NCBI GenBank assembly: GCA_009908535.1
Contig: JAAAOD010000137.1
Coordinates: forward strand, 1-22,821
DNA: 22,821 nt
Direction: 5' to 3'
Source of the DNA: Verrucomicrobiota bacterium
GTDB lineage: Bacteria > Verrucomicrobiota > Verrucomicrobiia > Opitutales > Oceanipulchritudinaceae
Part shown: positions 7,494 to 16,323 of the stretch, piece after piece
How the letters are laid out: every line of letters begins with the position of its first letter
How positions within the stretch are numbered: the stretch's first letter is position 1
Translations under genes and position numbers: made by a program
Notes under the pieces: model-generated
Databases searched by the model: none
The model's input: the letters and a program-made list of their open reading frames with translations, nothing else
What the model was told of the DNA's origin: nothing

Positions 7494-8960
7494 TCAGTGA
7501 TCCCAGGGAAGACGCACCGTTTCACGTGGGAGGCGATGGACCTCACAGCTTGTCCAGATTTTCCCCGGATTGAGGATATTGGCGGGATCGAGAGCCGACT
7601 TCACCGCCTGCATGGCCCTGATCTCCGCGTCGCCGTGCTGGAGCCGCAGGTACGGGGATTTGGCCATCCCGATCCCGTGTTCCCCGGAAATGGCTCCTCC
7701 CAACTCGATCACCTTTCGCATAAGGGCATCGACGCCCTCGGCGGCGCGGCGGGAGGCCTCCTCGTCGGCATCATCAAACATGAGGTGGGCGTGGAAATTG
7801 CCGTCTGCCGCGTGTCCAAAGGTGGGGGTCGGCAGCCCGGTTTCCTTCCCTAATTCCTCGAGGAAATCGAGCAAGGCGGCTTCCTTGCGCAGCGGGACGA
7901 CGACGTCCTCGTTGAGTTTTCGCGGACCGAGGGTGAACATCGCCTGCGAGCAGGAACGACGGATTTTCCAGAGGCTTTCCCGTTCGTTCCCGTTGGCGGC
8001 GGTGGCAAAGCCGATGGCGGCATCTTGCAGCAGGCCGGTCACCGTGCGCAGGTCGGTCGCGGTCGCCTCTTCGCTTCCGTCGAATTCGATCAACAGGACA
8101 GCGGCCGTGGCGGGGGCTGCCTGCAGGCACGGCGGAAGATGCCGCAGCAGGGAAGCCTCCTTTTCCTGCCAGAAAGTGAGGGTGCAGTGGAGGGTCTGCG
8201 CATCGAGGAATTCCATGGCGGCGGGCTCGAGTCCGGACTGGAGAATCTGCTGGACGGCGAGGAGGGCCTCGCGGTGGCCGGGGAAGACGGCCAGGCAGGA
8301 TTTCCGTGTCAGCGGACGCGGCAGGAGGCGCAAAACAGCTCCGGTAATGACGCCGAGGGTGCCTTCGGAACCGATCCAGAGGTCGCGCAGATTGAAACCG
8401 GCCGCAAACTTCCGCAAGTCGGCTCCCCATCGCACGAATTCTCCGGTGGGGAGGAAGCCCTCCAGAGCCTGTACATAATCGCGGGTGACCCCGTATTTCG
8501 CTCCACGAAGGCCGCCGGCGTTGGTGGCGATGGTCCCCCCGACCGTGGCGTATCGGGCGGAGCCCGGATCGGGAGCATAGAGCAGTCCATGGATGGAGGC
8601 GACCTCGTCCAGCCTGGAGAGGACCACGCCGGGTTGACAGTAGGCCATGCGGGAAAGCGGATCCACATGCAGTTGTTTCCAACCGGAAAGGTCGAGAACC
8701 CAACCGCCCTGGACAGGACTGGTCGCTCCGGTGGTGGCGGAACCGGCCCCCCGCGGGGTAACGGGCTGACCGGTATCGTTGGCCATGCGGAGGATCGTCG
8801 CCACGGCTTCTTCATCGGCGGGAAAAAGGACAGCCTCGGGCAAAATGCTGTAGCGCAGATTGTCCATGGAGGCGGTGTAGCGGCTTTCGTGGTCCGTCCG
8901 AACCTGCTCGGGACCGAGGAGTTTCTGCAAGTGGCGGGTTGGGTTTGAGCGCGGGCTCAT
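7494..8960 (-). CDS. FAD-linked oxidase, GlcD / D-lactate dehydrogenase family
   Basis: The 488-residue protein is a PCMH-type flavoprotein acting on 2-hydroxy acids such as glycolate or D-lactate. The N-terminal FAD domain has VTPRGAGSATTGAT (67-80), GGTIATNAGG (141-150), the YGVTRDYV segment and LWIGSEGTLGVIT (194-206). The C-terminal oxidase domain has FGHAADGNFHAH (381-392; metal-binding histidines), ISGEHGIG (424-431) and the closing ALDPANILNPGKI (456-468). I chose ATG at 8960 (MSPRSNPTRH). The frame is open to 9386, but that extension overlaps the ndk gene and lacks family similarity. No GlcE or iron-sulfur GlcF subunit is adjacent, so it may be the single-subunit type. The substrate cannot be fixed from sequence. 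It is divergent from ndk. Confidence 0.88.
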   Translation of the reverse strand: MSPRSNPTRHLQKLLGPEQVRTDHESRYTASMDNLRYSILPEAVLFPADEEAVATILRMANDTGQPVTPRGAGSATTGATSPVQGGWVLDLSGWKQLHVDPLSRMAYCQPGVVLSRLDEVASIHGLLYAPDPGSARYATVGGTIATNAGGLRGAKYGVTRDYVQALEGFLPTGEFVRWGADLRKFAAGFNLRDLWIGSEGTLGVITGAVLRLLPRPLTRKSCLAVFPGHREALLAVQQILQSGLEPAAMEFLDAQTLHCTLTFWQEKEASLLRHLPPCLQAAPATAAVLLIEFDGSEEATATDLRTVTGLLQDAAIGFATAANGNERESLWKIRRSCSQAMFTLGPRKLNEDVVVPLRKEAALLDFLEELGKETGLPTPTFGHAADGNFHAHLMFDDADEEASRRAAEGVDALMRKVIELGGAISGEHGIGMAKSPYLRLQHGDAEIRAMQAVKSALDPANILNPGKIWTSCEVHRLPRETVRLPWDH

Positions 8961-9041
8961 GAAGGCACCATACGGGAAGGATTTGTTCTTGCCAGTCTTC
9001 CGGACGGTTCCGTTACTCCAAACGAAAAGACCCGACCTTCC

Positions 9042-9458
9042 ATGGAAAAGACGCTTCTCATCATCAAACCGGACGCCCTTGCGAAGGGCAAAGCCGGAGC
9101 AACCCTCACGCGCTTCGAGGAAGCCGGATTTCGGATTGTCGCCGCGAAGATGCTGCAACTCACCCAAAGCCTCCTGCGCGAGCACTACGCGCACATCGCG
9201 GACAAGCCCTTTTTTCCGGAGGTGGAGAATTTCATGGGATCGTGCCCCGTCATTGTCGTCGTCCTGCAGGGGACGGGCGTCATTGAGCGGGTGCGCCGCC
9301 TCGTCGGGCCGACCAATTCCCACGAAGCGGCGGCCGGAACGATCCGCGGCGACTGGGGCACCAACATGATGGCCAACATCGTGCATGCCTCCGATGGCCC
9401 GGAAACGGCCGCCGCCGAGATCGCCCGGTTCTTCAGCACGGACGAAGTTTACGGTTGA
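9042..9458 (+). CDS. ndk: Nucleoside diphosphate kinase
   Basis: The 138-residue protein matches the usual length of Ndk, which transfers the gamma-phosphate of ATP to other NDPs through a phosphohistidine intermediate. It starts with TLLIIKPDA, contains the nucleotide-binding lysine in that KPDA motif, the TRFEEAGFRI segment, GPTNSHEAAAGTIRGDWG and the active-site NIVHASDG with H115. The active-site motif has Ala where most members have Gly (NxxHGSD), a mild variation. It is divergent from the FAD oxidase gene (81 bases between starts). Its stop overlaps the convergent ispDF stop by 10 bases, so there is no room for a dedicated intergenic terminator. Confidence 0.97.
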   Translation: MEKTLLIIKPDALAKGKAGATLTRFEEAGFRIVAAKMLQLTQSLLREHYAHIADKPFFPEVENFMGSCPVIVVVLQGTGVIERVRRLVGPTNSHEAAAGTIRGDWGTNMMANIVHASDGPETAAAEIARFFSTDEVYG

Positions 9459-10660
9459 GCAGACGCTCCCGGCACGCCTTCCAGGCAGGCGACGGCATGG
9501 GCGGCGATGCCTTCCCCGCGCCCGAGGGAACCGAGCCCCTCATTGGTTGTTGCCTTGATGCCGACCGCGGCCTCGGCCACGGACAACGCTGCTGCAAGCC
9601 GCCCGCGCATGCGGGCAAGGTAAGGGGCGATCTTCGGCTGTTCGGCAATGAGGGTGGCATCCACGTTGGCAACGCGCCAACCGCGGTCCCGCGCCTCCGC
9701 AACGGCCCTTTCCACTATCCGCAGGGAGGGGATTCCTTCGACGGTGGGATCCGTATCGGGAAAGTAATGACCGATATCGGCGAGCCCGGCTGCTCCGAGA
9801 ACGGCATCGGCAATGGCGTGACTGAGAACATCGGCATCCGAGTGACCGACAAGGCCCTTTGCGAAGGGAATTTCCACCCCTCCAAGAAAGAGGCGGCGCC
9901 CTTCTTCAAGACGGTGAATATCGTAACCGATGCCGGATCGGGTGGCGGGGGGGGCGTTTTTCATGGGTTGTTTTTCAAGCAGGGAGCTCAGGTAGGGAAG
10001 GTCCGCCGGTGAGGTCAGCTTCGGATTGGGAAAGGGGTTCTCGACGAGAAGCACCTCTTCGCCGAGGGCTTCCACAGCGGCAAGATCATCCGTGACCTCG
10101 GCGCCAAGGGCCTCATGGGCGCGCAAGAGGAGATCTCGAGGAAAAGCCTGCGGCGTTTCCATCGCCCAAAGGTATTCGCGGTCGAGCAATTCGCCGCGGG
10201 ATGGATGAAGGAGCGGCGCCTCGACAAAGCGGCGCATCGTGTCCGTCACGCGGCGGGCCATGCCGACCGCGCCCGCCTGGGAACCCAGCGCAGCGGCCAT
10301 TTTTTGCAGGGACTCTTTCCGGATGGCCGGGCGCGCACAATCATGGATCCATACCCAATGACTGTCCTCCGGGAGCGCAGTGAGCCCGGACCGCACGGAA
10401 TCCTGACGCCGCTTGCCGCCCTCCTGGAAAGTGACCGGAAGCACGACCGCCGCCGCGGCGAGGGCCTCTTCAAGGTGCCGGCGCTGCCGTGTCCCCCGGT
10501 ACACGACAACCAGATGCGCGAAAAGGCCGGAATCAGCGAAGGCGCGAAGAACATGCCTGAAGAGGCTACGTCCCGCGATCTCAAGAAGAATCTTGTCCTC
10601 GCTTATCCCGCCCATGCGGGTTCCGGATCCGCCGGCGAGGAGTAAGGCCACATGCTGCAT
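9449..10660 (-). CDS. ispDF: Bifunctional IspD/IspF (MEP cytidylyltransferase and MEcPP synthase)
   Basis: This 403-residue fusion carries two steps of the non-mevalonate isoprenoid pathway. IspD (about 1-230) makes CDP-methylerythritol; it shows LLAGGSGTRMGG (7-18), SVRSGL, HDCARP (106-111) and TPQAF (169-173). After a short Pro/Ala linker, IspF (about 242-398) cyclises the phosphorylated product to MEcPP; it shows GYDIHR with zinc ligands D247 and H249, HSDADVLSHA with H281, GHYFPDTD and KATTNEGLG (369-377). The intervening kinase, IspE, is encoded divergently 47 bases away, so this locus supplies three successive enzymes. Fusion of D and F without E is also known from other bacteria, where it has been discussed as channelling or complex formation. 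The 3' end overlaps ndk by 10 bases. Confidence 0.96.
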   Translation of the reverse strand: MQHVALLLAGGSGTRMGGISEDKILLEIAGRSLFRHVLRAFADSGLFAHLVVVYRGTRQRRHLEEALAAAAVVLPVTFQEGGKRRQDSVRSGLTALPEDSHWVWIHDCARPAIRKESLQKMAAALGSQAGAVGMARRVTDTMRRFVEAPLLHPSRGELLDREYLWAMETPQAFPRDLLLRAHEALGAEVTDDLAAVEALGEEVLLVENPFPNPKLTSPADLPYLSSLLEKQPMKNAPPATRSGIGYDIHRLEEGRRLFLGGVEIPFAKGLVGHSDADVLSHAIADAVLGAAGLADIGHYFPDTDPTVEGIPSLRIVERAVAEARDRGWRVANVDATLIAEQPKIAPYLARMRGRLAAALSVAEAAVGIKATTNEGLGSLGRGEGIAAHAVACLEGVPGASAQP

Positions 10661-10707
10661 GTCATTACCTTTGACGGCGCCATTGCCGAAAGCAAATCTT
10701 CGCTTTC

Positions 10708-11613
10708 ATGAGTGCCCGTGCGCGGAAGGTCCGCGTTTCCTGTCCCGCCAAGATCAATCTCAACCTTTCTATTTTCGGACTCCGTGAGGACGGATTCCAC
10801 GACCTCCGTTCCGTCGTTGTTCCCGTCGGCCTCAAGGACGAACTGGAGATCGGCTGGGATCCCCGCGCGCAAGGGCCGGACCGCCTGAAGGTGGAAGGGG
10901 CCGATTGCGGGGCGGAGCAGCAGAACGCCGTCCTGCGCGCCCTGCACGCTTACCGCGATCTCCTTCAGCTGCGGGAAGGTCGCTTTGAGGCCGTCTTATG
11001 GAAGCATATCCCGGTTGGGGCCGGACTCGGGGGAGGAAGCAGCAATGCGGCCGGCACCCTTCGCGCGCTGGCCCAGCTCTTTCCCGGGGAAGTATCGCCG
11101 GAGAGCCTTCGGGAAACAGGGCTCTCCCTCGGGTCCGATGTGCCGCTCTTTTTCAGCGGCGGACCCGTCCTCATGGAGAGCAGGGGGGAGCGCCTGACCC
11201 CGGTGCCGCAGGATTTGACCCGGCGGTTGCTCGGACGTCCGGTCTGGCTCTTCAAGCCGGCCTTTGCCGTCGCCACCGCGGAGGCTTACCAGCGCCTCGC
11301 GAGGGTCCGCCTCTACGAGGCCGAAAGGCCTTCCCAGGATGCCTTCTGGCAGGAATGGCGGGAGAGCGGGGAATTGCTTCCCCCGGGGGGCAACCGCTTT
11401 GAAGACCTTCTGGCGCAATGGCTTCCTTCCATCCCCGTCCTGCTCACGCGGCTTCGGGCTGACGGCTATGGAGCCACGGGCATGAGCGGCAGCGGCAGCG
11501 CTTGTTTTCTCATTGCGGAGGAGAACGGGATCGCTGATAGTGAGCTTGGCGGGCAGATTCGGGATGCATGGGGCATCAACGCGTGGTCCGCCAAAATTCG
11601 CCTTAAATTCTAA
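10708..11613 (+). CDS. ispE: 4-diphosphocytidyl-2-C-methyl-D-erythritol kinase
   Basis: The 301-residue GHMP kinase phosphorylates CDP-ME in the MEP pathway. Motif 1 is PAKINLNL (13-20, K15), the ATP-binding glycine loop is PVGAGLGGGSSNAA (102-115), the catalytic aspartate lies in LGSDVPLFF (141-149, D144), and the C-terminal GHMP motif is GATGMSGSGSACF. Length is close to the E. coli enzyme. The start ATG at 10708 gives a basic N-terminus directly before motif 1. It is divergent from ispDF with a 47-base shared regulatory region, so the three MEP steps may be co-regulated. ptsI follows on the same strand after 66 bases. Confidence 0.96.
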   Translation: MSARARKVRVSCPAKINLNLSIFGLREDGFHDLRSVVVPVGLKDELEIGWDPRAQGPDRLKVEGADCGAEQQNAVLRALHAYRDLLQLREGRFEAVLWKHIPVGAGLGGGSSNAAGTLRALAQLFPGEVSPESLRETGLSLGSDVPLFFSGGPVLMESRGERLTPVPQDLTRRLLGRPVWLFKPAFAVATAEAYQRLARVRLYEAERPSQDAFWQEWRESGELLPPGGNRFEDLLAQWLPSIPVLLTRLRADGYGATGMSGSGSACFLIAEENGIADSELGGQIRDAWGINAWSAKIRLKF

Positions 11614-11679
11614 CTTGCCACGTCAACCGGGGAATTTCCCAATGGTTGGTTCGCGATCCCGCGCTTCGCCCATCGATTC

Positions 11680-13464
11680 ATGCCTGAGAACCCAGAGGAA
11701 GAAAAACGCTTTCACGGAATCGCCGCCTCCCCCGGGGTCGCGACCGGTCCGGCGGCCAGCTTCTCCCAGGGCGAGGTGGAAGTTCCGCAATACACCATTG
11801 CGCCGAACCTGCGGGAAGAGGAAATCTCCCGGTTTGAGCAGGGCCTGATGGAAACCCGGAAACAGATCTCCGCCATCCGGGCCGAAGTGGAGGAAAAAGT
11901 GGGCGAAGAGGAGGCGTCCATCTTCGACGCCCACCAGCTCGTGCTCGAGGACCGGGCCCTTATCGAGGATACGATCCAGGAAGTCATCGAGACCGGCTTT
12001 AATGTGGAACACTGCTTCCATGAAGTGGCGAGCCGCTACATGGAGGCCTTTGCCCAGATCGATGACGAATATATCAAGGAACGGGTCAGTGATATCCGCG
12101 ATGTCAGCAAGCGCCTCATCTGCAACCTGCTCGGAAAGGACCATGGCTCCGCAAGAAGAGAGGGTCTCGGAAAACACATCCTTATTTCGCGCGATCTCAG
12201 TCCTTCGGAAACGGCCCTGCTCGAAGTCCGCGACGTCCTTGCCATTGTCACCGAGGAGGGCAGCCGGACCAGCCACAGCGTCATCATGGCCCGTTCCCTG
12301 AACATTCCCTGTGTCGTCGGCCTGCACGGGCTCCTCAACGAGGCGGATTTCGGCAATGAGCTCCTCGTCGACGGCTTCAAGGGGGAAGTCATCCTCAATC
12401 CGTCGGCGGAAACCCTCGAGCGCTACGGGCACCTGAAAAGCCAGCACGAGCGCTTTCTCGAGACCTTCAACGCCGAGCGTCACCTTCCCGGGGTGACAGC
12501 GGATGGACAAGAGTTCAAGGTGCTCCTGAATATCGAGGGCGTGGAAGACACGGAGCTGCTGGCGAATTCCGGTGCTTGCGGGGTCGGCCTCTTCCGGACG
12601 GAAAACCTCTTCCTTTCCGCGAGCGGATTCCCGGATGAGGCGAAGCAGGAGGCGGCCTACCGTTCCTTCGTCGACGCCATGGCCCCCCATCCGGTGACCA
12701 TCCGCACCCTCGACCTCGGTGGCGACAAGAACCCGCACCGCAGCCTTACCGGATACCGCGAGGCCAATCCCTTCATGGGTTTCCGGGGAATTCGTTTCTG
12801 TCTGGAGAACACGGATGTATTCAAGGAGCAACTACGGGCCATTCTCCGGGCAAGCGGCCACGGCAAGGTCCGCATCCTCTATCCCATGATATCCAGCCTT
12901 GAGGAGCTGCAGCGAGCCAACGAACTGCTGGAAGAAGTGAAGGAAGAGCTCCGCGGGCAAGGGGTGCTGTTTGACGAGACCATCGAGCGCGGGGCCATGA
13001 TCGAGGTGCCGAGCGCCGCCGTTATCGTCGACCTCCTTTCCGAGCACTGCGACTTTTTCAGCATCGGGACGAACGATCTCATGCAGTACCTGCTTGCGGT
13101 GGACCGTATCAATGACCGGATTTCCTATCTTTACGATCCCAATCAACCGTCCTTTCTCCGCACCCTGAATTTCATCTTCGAGCAGGGCAAAGCCCACAAC
13201 AAACCGGTCAACGTCTGCGGGGAACTGGCGGCGGACCCTCTGTACGCCCCCTTCCTCTTCGGGTTGGGAGCGCGGGAGTTGTCCGTTTCCCTCGGTTCCC
13301 TTGCACGGGTCAAATACCTCCTGCGCCGCGTGTGCATGAAAGAGGTGCGGCAATTGTCCCTGCAACTGCTGCGCTGCCGCAAGACCGAGGATATTCGCAA
13401 AGCGGTCGAGGGCTATTACTGCGAGCTGGTCCCGGAAGAGGTGCGCACTTTCGACCTGCTTTAG
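11680..13464 (+). CDS. ptsI: Phosphoenolpyruvate-protein phosphotransferase (PTS enzyme I)
   Basis: The 594-residue protein is full length compared with E. coli enzyme I (575). It takes phosphate from PEP and passes it to HPr. The N-terminal HPr-binding helical domain starts at GIAASPGVATGPA. The phosphohistidine is H199 in GSRTSHSVIMARSLNIPCVVG. The C-terminal PEP-binding barrel has GVGLFRTENLF, TIRTLDLGGDKNPH, GTNDLMQYLLAVDR and NVCGELAADP with catalytic C513. No HPr, enzyme II or HPr kinase gene is in the window, so whether the system moves sugars or acts only as a regulatory relay cannot be told here. Its stop overlaps the convergent ArsR-methyltransferase gene by 4 bases. Confidence 0.96.
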   Translation: MPENPEEEKRFHGIAASPGVATGPAASFSQGEVEVPQYTIAPNLREEEISRFEQGLMETRKQISAIRAEVEEKVGEEEASIFDAHQLVLEDRALIEDTIQEVIETGFNVEHCFHEVASRYMEAFAQIDDEYIKERVSDIRDVSKRLICNLLGKDHGSARREGLGKHILISRDLSPSETALLEVRDVLAIVTEEGSRTSHSVIMARSLNIPCVVGLHGLLNEADFGNELLVDGFKGEVILNPSAETLERYGHLKSQHERFLETFNAERHLPGVTADGQEFKVLLNIEGVEDTELLANSGACGVGLFRTENLFLSASGFPDEAKQEAAYRSFVDAMAPHPVTIRTLDLGGDKNPHRSLTGYREANPFMGFRGIRFCLENTDVFKEQLRAILRASGHGKVRILYPMISSLEELQRANELLEEVKEELRGQGVLFDETIERGAMIEVPSAAVIVDLLSEHCDFFSIGTNDLMQYLLAVDRINDRISYLYDPNQPSFLRTLNFIFEQGKAHNKPVNVCGELAADPLYAPFLFGLGARELSVSLGSLARVKYLLRRVCMKEVRQLSLQLLRCRKTEDIRKAVEGYYCELVPEEVRTFDLL

Positions 13465-14399
13465 TTCTCCGGCTTCAGGCCGGTCGCGAGGAGGGTCTCG
13501 AAGTGCGGCGCCTGCTTTTCCCGCGCCACGGAATCGACGCGCACCGCTTCGAGGCCGAAGGAGCGTAACCAGTTGTACAGGTCGTTCGGGGAAAAGCCCA
13601 GCCAGCGGTCGGCATACAATTCGCGGGCTTTTTCAAACTGGTGTTTTTTGAGGTCGAGGATCATGAGGCGTCCGCCTGCCCGCAGCACACGGCAAGCTTC
13701 GGCGAGGGCGGCTTGCGGATTGTTCGCGTGGTGGAGGGCCTGGCTGAGCAGGGCGAGGTCCTGCGAGGCATCCGGCAAGGGGACCTGTTCAATGTCGCCG
13801 AGTTTGTAGAAGAGGTTGTCGAAGCCATGTTCGCGGGCGAGTTCGCTGCCGACGCGGACCATGGCCGGCGCGTTGTCAATGCAGGTGACACTGCGGGCCT
13901 GGCGGGCGAGGAGCTGGGAAAGAACCCCCTCGCCGGCCCCGAGGTCGACGATATCGATGGCAGGGGTCAGATAGAGAAGGAAGTGGCCGATCGCCTCCCA
14001 GGAGCGTCCCGGACAATAGTTTTTGCCCAGCCGTTCCGCGACCATGTTGAAGTAGGCCTCCGATTCGGCGCGGCGCCGTGAAAGAATCCGGTCGAGGTTT
14101 CTGCGGTCTTCCCGGTAGATGGATTCCGCAGCCACCGAATGGAGGACGGCGCTGAAAATGTCCCTTGCCGGCGGTTTCTCCGGTGGCTGTGCGGAATAGA
14201 AACTCCGCTTTCCTTCCCGGCGGTCGAGGACAAGTCCCGCCTGTTTGAGGAGGCCGAGATGGGAGGAGATTCGGGACTGTCCCATGTCCATGACCTCCTG
14301 CAATTCGACCACGGAGAGCGGTTCCTGCTGGAGCAGCCGCAGGAGGCGGAGACGCGTTCCATCTCCGAGGATTTTCAGAAGCTCAACTGCCTCCGCCAT
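13461..14399 (-). CDS. ArsR-family HTH fused to SAM-dependent methyltransferase domain
   Basis: The 312-residue protein has an ArsR-type winged helix (about 3-75; LGDGTRLRLLRLL, recognition helix around SRISSHLGLLKQAGLV, then the wing RREGKRSFYS) joined through a helical linker to a class I methyltransferase domain (about 130-305; SAM motif VDLGAGEGVLS at 151-161, acidic end of strand 2 at D175, and DLALLSQALHHANNP). No metal-binding cysteine pair typical of ArsR/SmtB is seen in the HTH, so a metabolite such as SAM or S-adenosylhomocysteine could be the ligand. The SahR regulators of methionine recycling are ArsR proteins that I recall having a methyltransferase-like domain. It follows the greA gene by 9 bases and is probably co-transcribed. 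Whether the domain is catalytic is not known. Confidence 0.85.
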   Translation of the reverse strand: MAEAVELLKILGDGTRLRLLRLLQQEPLSVVELQEVMDMGQSRISSHLGLLKQAGLVLDRREGKRSFYSAQPPEKPPARDIFSAVLHSVAAESIYREDRRNLDRILSRRRAESEAYFNMVAERLGKNYCPGRSWEAIGHFLLYLTPAIDIVDLGAGEGVLSQLLARQARSVTCIDNAPAMVRVGSELAREHGFDNLFYKLGDIEQVPLPDASQDLALLSQALHHANNPQAALAEACRVLRAGGRLMILDLKKHQFEKARELYADRWLGFSPNDLYNWLRSFGLEAVRVDSVAREKQAPHFETLLATGLKPEN

Positions 14400-14408
14400 G
14401 GGCCGCGC

Positions 14409-16277
14409 TCAGGAGGCAAGATCCGCGTAGCGTTCGATCCGCTCGATTTTCCAGGTGGCCTCATTGCCGTCGATCTCGACGGTGACTTCATCTTCCACTT
14501 TTCCACCCAGCAAGGCTTTGGCGAGGGGTGTCTGGTAGGAGACGATGCTGTTGGCCGGATCACTGTCCCATGCACCGAGGATGCTGTAGCGGACGGGTTC
14601 CCCGCCCTCGGCGGGCCGTAAGGTAACGATGCTGCCCACGCTGACGCTATCCTTCGGCGCGTCGGAGAAGTCGGTCACCCGGGCTTTGTTGATGGCCACT
14701 TCGAGTTCGGTTTTGCGGGCGAGGAGGAAATCCTGCTGCTGACGGGCCATCTTGTATTCCGCGTTTTCGCGCAGGTCCCCATGGGAACGGGCTTCGGCGA
14801 TTTCCTCCTTGTTCCTCGGAATGTCCTCGGAAATCAGCTTTTCATACTCCGCTTTCTGCTTGTCGAAGCTCTTCTGCGAGACGATCAGTTCCTCGGTCTC
14901 CTCGTCGACAGTGCTGGCTGTTTCTCCGCCGACGATGCTCTGAACACTGGGGAAGAGGCGGATGAAACGAGCAAGGAGGGACTTTTTGGAAAGGTCCTCG
15001 AATCCCTGGTTGAGCATGAGGGTCTGGGCGAGGTCGTGTGCGGTTTCCGTATTCGCTTCCTTGAGCAGATCCGCGACGAGGTCGCGGTCCTCGCTCACCA
15101 GTTCGGCGAGCGGCACGCGCCGGGTGCCGGTGTTCTGGAGGGCCTCATAGTCAATGGCGAAGAAAATGGCACTGAGCAGGCGCGGGGTCATGAGGCCTTC
15201 GAGCATGCGCGAATATTTGCGCGAATTGCGGTTTTTCAGGATCCAGGTGAGGACGGGGGCTTTCAGGTTCTGTTCAACCAGCCAGCGTTCGAAGGTGCGA
15301 CCGATTTCGTCCTCGAGGTCATGATCGAGGAGGAAGTTGATGCACTCGCCGGTGAGTTTCCCTGAACTGTTTTTCAGCAGGTCGAAGGTGATCCGCTCCC
15401 ATTGATCGGGCAGGGTCCGCTCGATGAGATCGAGGTACCGGTTGTAGTACGAAGCCGGGATGTTGTCGGTGAGAGCGCAAAGGTCGTTGGCATCGTTGAT
15501 GATGGAGGCCGAGGTGGGCTCGAGGCTTTCCACATCGGTGTGGATAAAGCGGGCAAGGTCATTGCGCACCCAGATCCCGTGCAGGCGTTCGCCCGGATTC
15601 AATTGTTTGGTCTCGGCGAGGGAAGCGGCGAGCTCATTCAGGATTTCCGGCAGCTCCTCCTTGATGTCCTCATGCTTGACGGAGAGGTCGATGAGTTTGC
15701 TGGCGAGGGCGATTTTTTTCTTGGGCGCCTTCGTCTCGAAGAATTCCTCGAGGACCTCCTGTTCGGCCCGGATCGGCTCATCGCGCAGGACAAAGGGATC
15801 GGTTTTTTTCGTGGGTACGGCGATGCGGGGATCCTTGACGAGGGCCTTCTTGGTCTGCGTCCACCATTTCTTGAACTTGGGCCCGCCCATGAGGCGCGTC
15901 AGCACCGTTTCGATCTCGAGGGCGGTCATTGCCTGCTGCGGCGCGGAGGCGAGGATATCGGCGATCAGGTCGGTGGGCCGGTTCCGGATCATATCCTGCA
16001 CGTCGGCCTCCTCGGTGCGGGCACGGACCAGAATGCTCTTATCATCGAGAATTTCCAGTTTATCGACGCAGAAGACGGGGTCCATGGCATGGCCCTCTTC
16101 CCGATTCTGAAAATCGATGATGAGGCGGTTTTCCCGTTCATCGTATTCGCGAATCTGGCCGAGGCCCCATGTGCGGTGGACGCAATAGGCTCCCGGCTGC
16201 ATCGCTTCCAGCTTGTCACGCGAGCGCTTCAGGCGCGGGCGTTTCTGGATAAGCAACTCAATGGCTTCCTTATTCAT
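14409..16277 (-). CDS. GreA-type transcription elongation factor with long N-terminal extension
   Basis: The 622-residue protein ends in a complete GreA: an antiparallel coiled coil (about 470-535) whose tip carries EARSHGDLRENAEYKMA with acidic D501 and E504, which assist transcript cleavage in RNA polymerase, and the FKBP-like domain (about 545-620; VGSIVTLRPAEGGE, SPL-like TPLAKALLGGKVEDEV). Normal GreA is about 158 residues. The additional 460 residues resemble the layout of chlamydial GreA (about 715 residues). Near the N-terminus PGAYCVHRTWGLGQI followed by a beta-rich stretch (28-78) looks like a small polymerase- or nucleic-acid-binding barrel, and the rest is helical. The start ATG is 46 bases from the divergent rRNA methyltransferase start. 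It leads an operon with the ArsR-methyltransferase gene. Confidence 0.9.
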   Translation of the reverse strand: MNKEAIELLIQKRPRLKRSRDKLEAMQPGAYCVHRTWGLGQIREYDERENRLIIDFQNREEGHAMDPVFCVDKLEILDDKSILVRARTEEADVQDMIRNRPTDLIADILASAPQQAMTALEIETVLTRLMGGPKFKKWWTQTKKALVKDPRIAVPTKKTDPFVLRDEPIRAEQEVLEEFFETKAPKKKIALASKLIDLSVKHEDIKEELPEILNELAASLAETKQLNPGERLHGIWVRNDLARFIHTDVESLEPTSASIINDANDLCALTDNIPASYYNRYLDLIERTLPDQWERITFDLLKNSSGKLTGECINFLLDHDLEDEIGRTFERWLVEQNLKAPVLTWILKNRNSRKYSRMLEGLMTPRLLSAIFFAIDYEALQNTGTRRVPLAELVSEDRDLVADLLKEANTETAHDLAQTLMLNQGFEDLSKKSLLARFIRLFPSVQSIVGGETASTVDEETEELIVSQKSFDKQKAEYEKLISEDIPRNKEEIAEARSHGDLRENAEYKMARQQQDFLLARKTELEVAINKARVTDFSDAPKDSVSVGSIVTLRPAEGGEPVRYSILGAWDSDPANSIVSYQTPLAKALLGGKVEDEVTVEIDGNEATWKIERIERYADLAS

Positions 16278-16323
16278 TTCTTACAGATTGCCTTCACACT
16301 CCCGAGGCAATTATGTAAGGTCA

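Noticed and set aside
8961..9386. N-terminal extension of the FAD oxidase frame by 142 residues
   Set aside because: It runs antisense through ndk and has no similarity to flavin oxidases; the start at 8960 fits the family.
16213..16323. Longer start of the RsmB-like gene
   Set aside because: This part overlaps the greA start on the other strand and adds a sequence unlike NusB domains.
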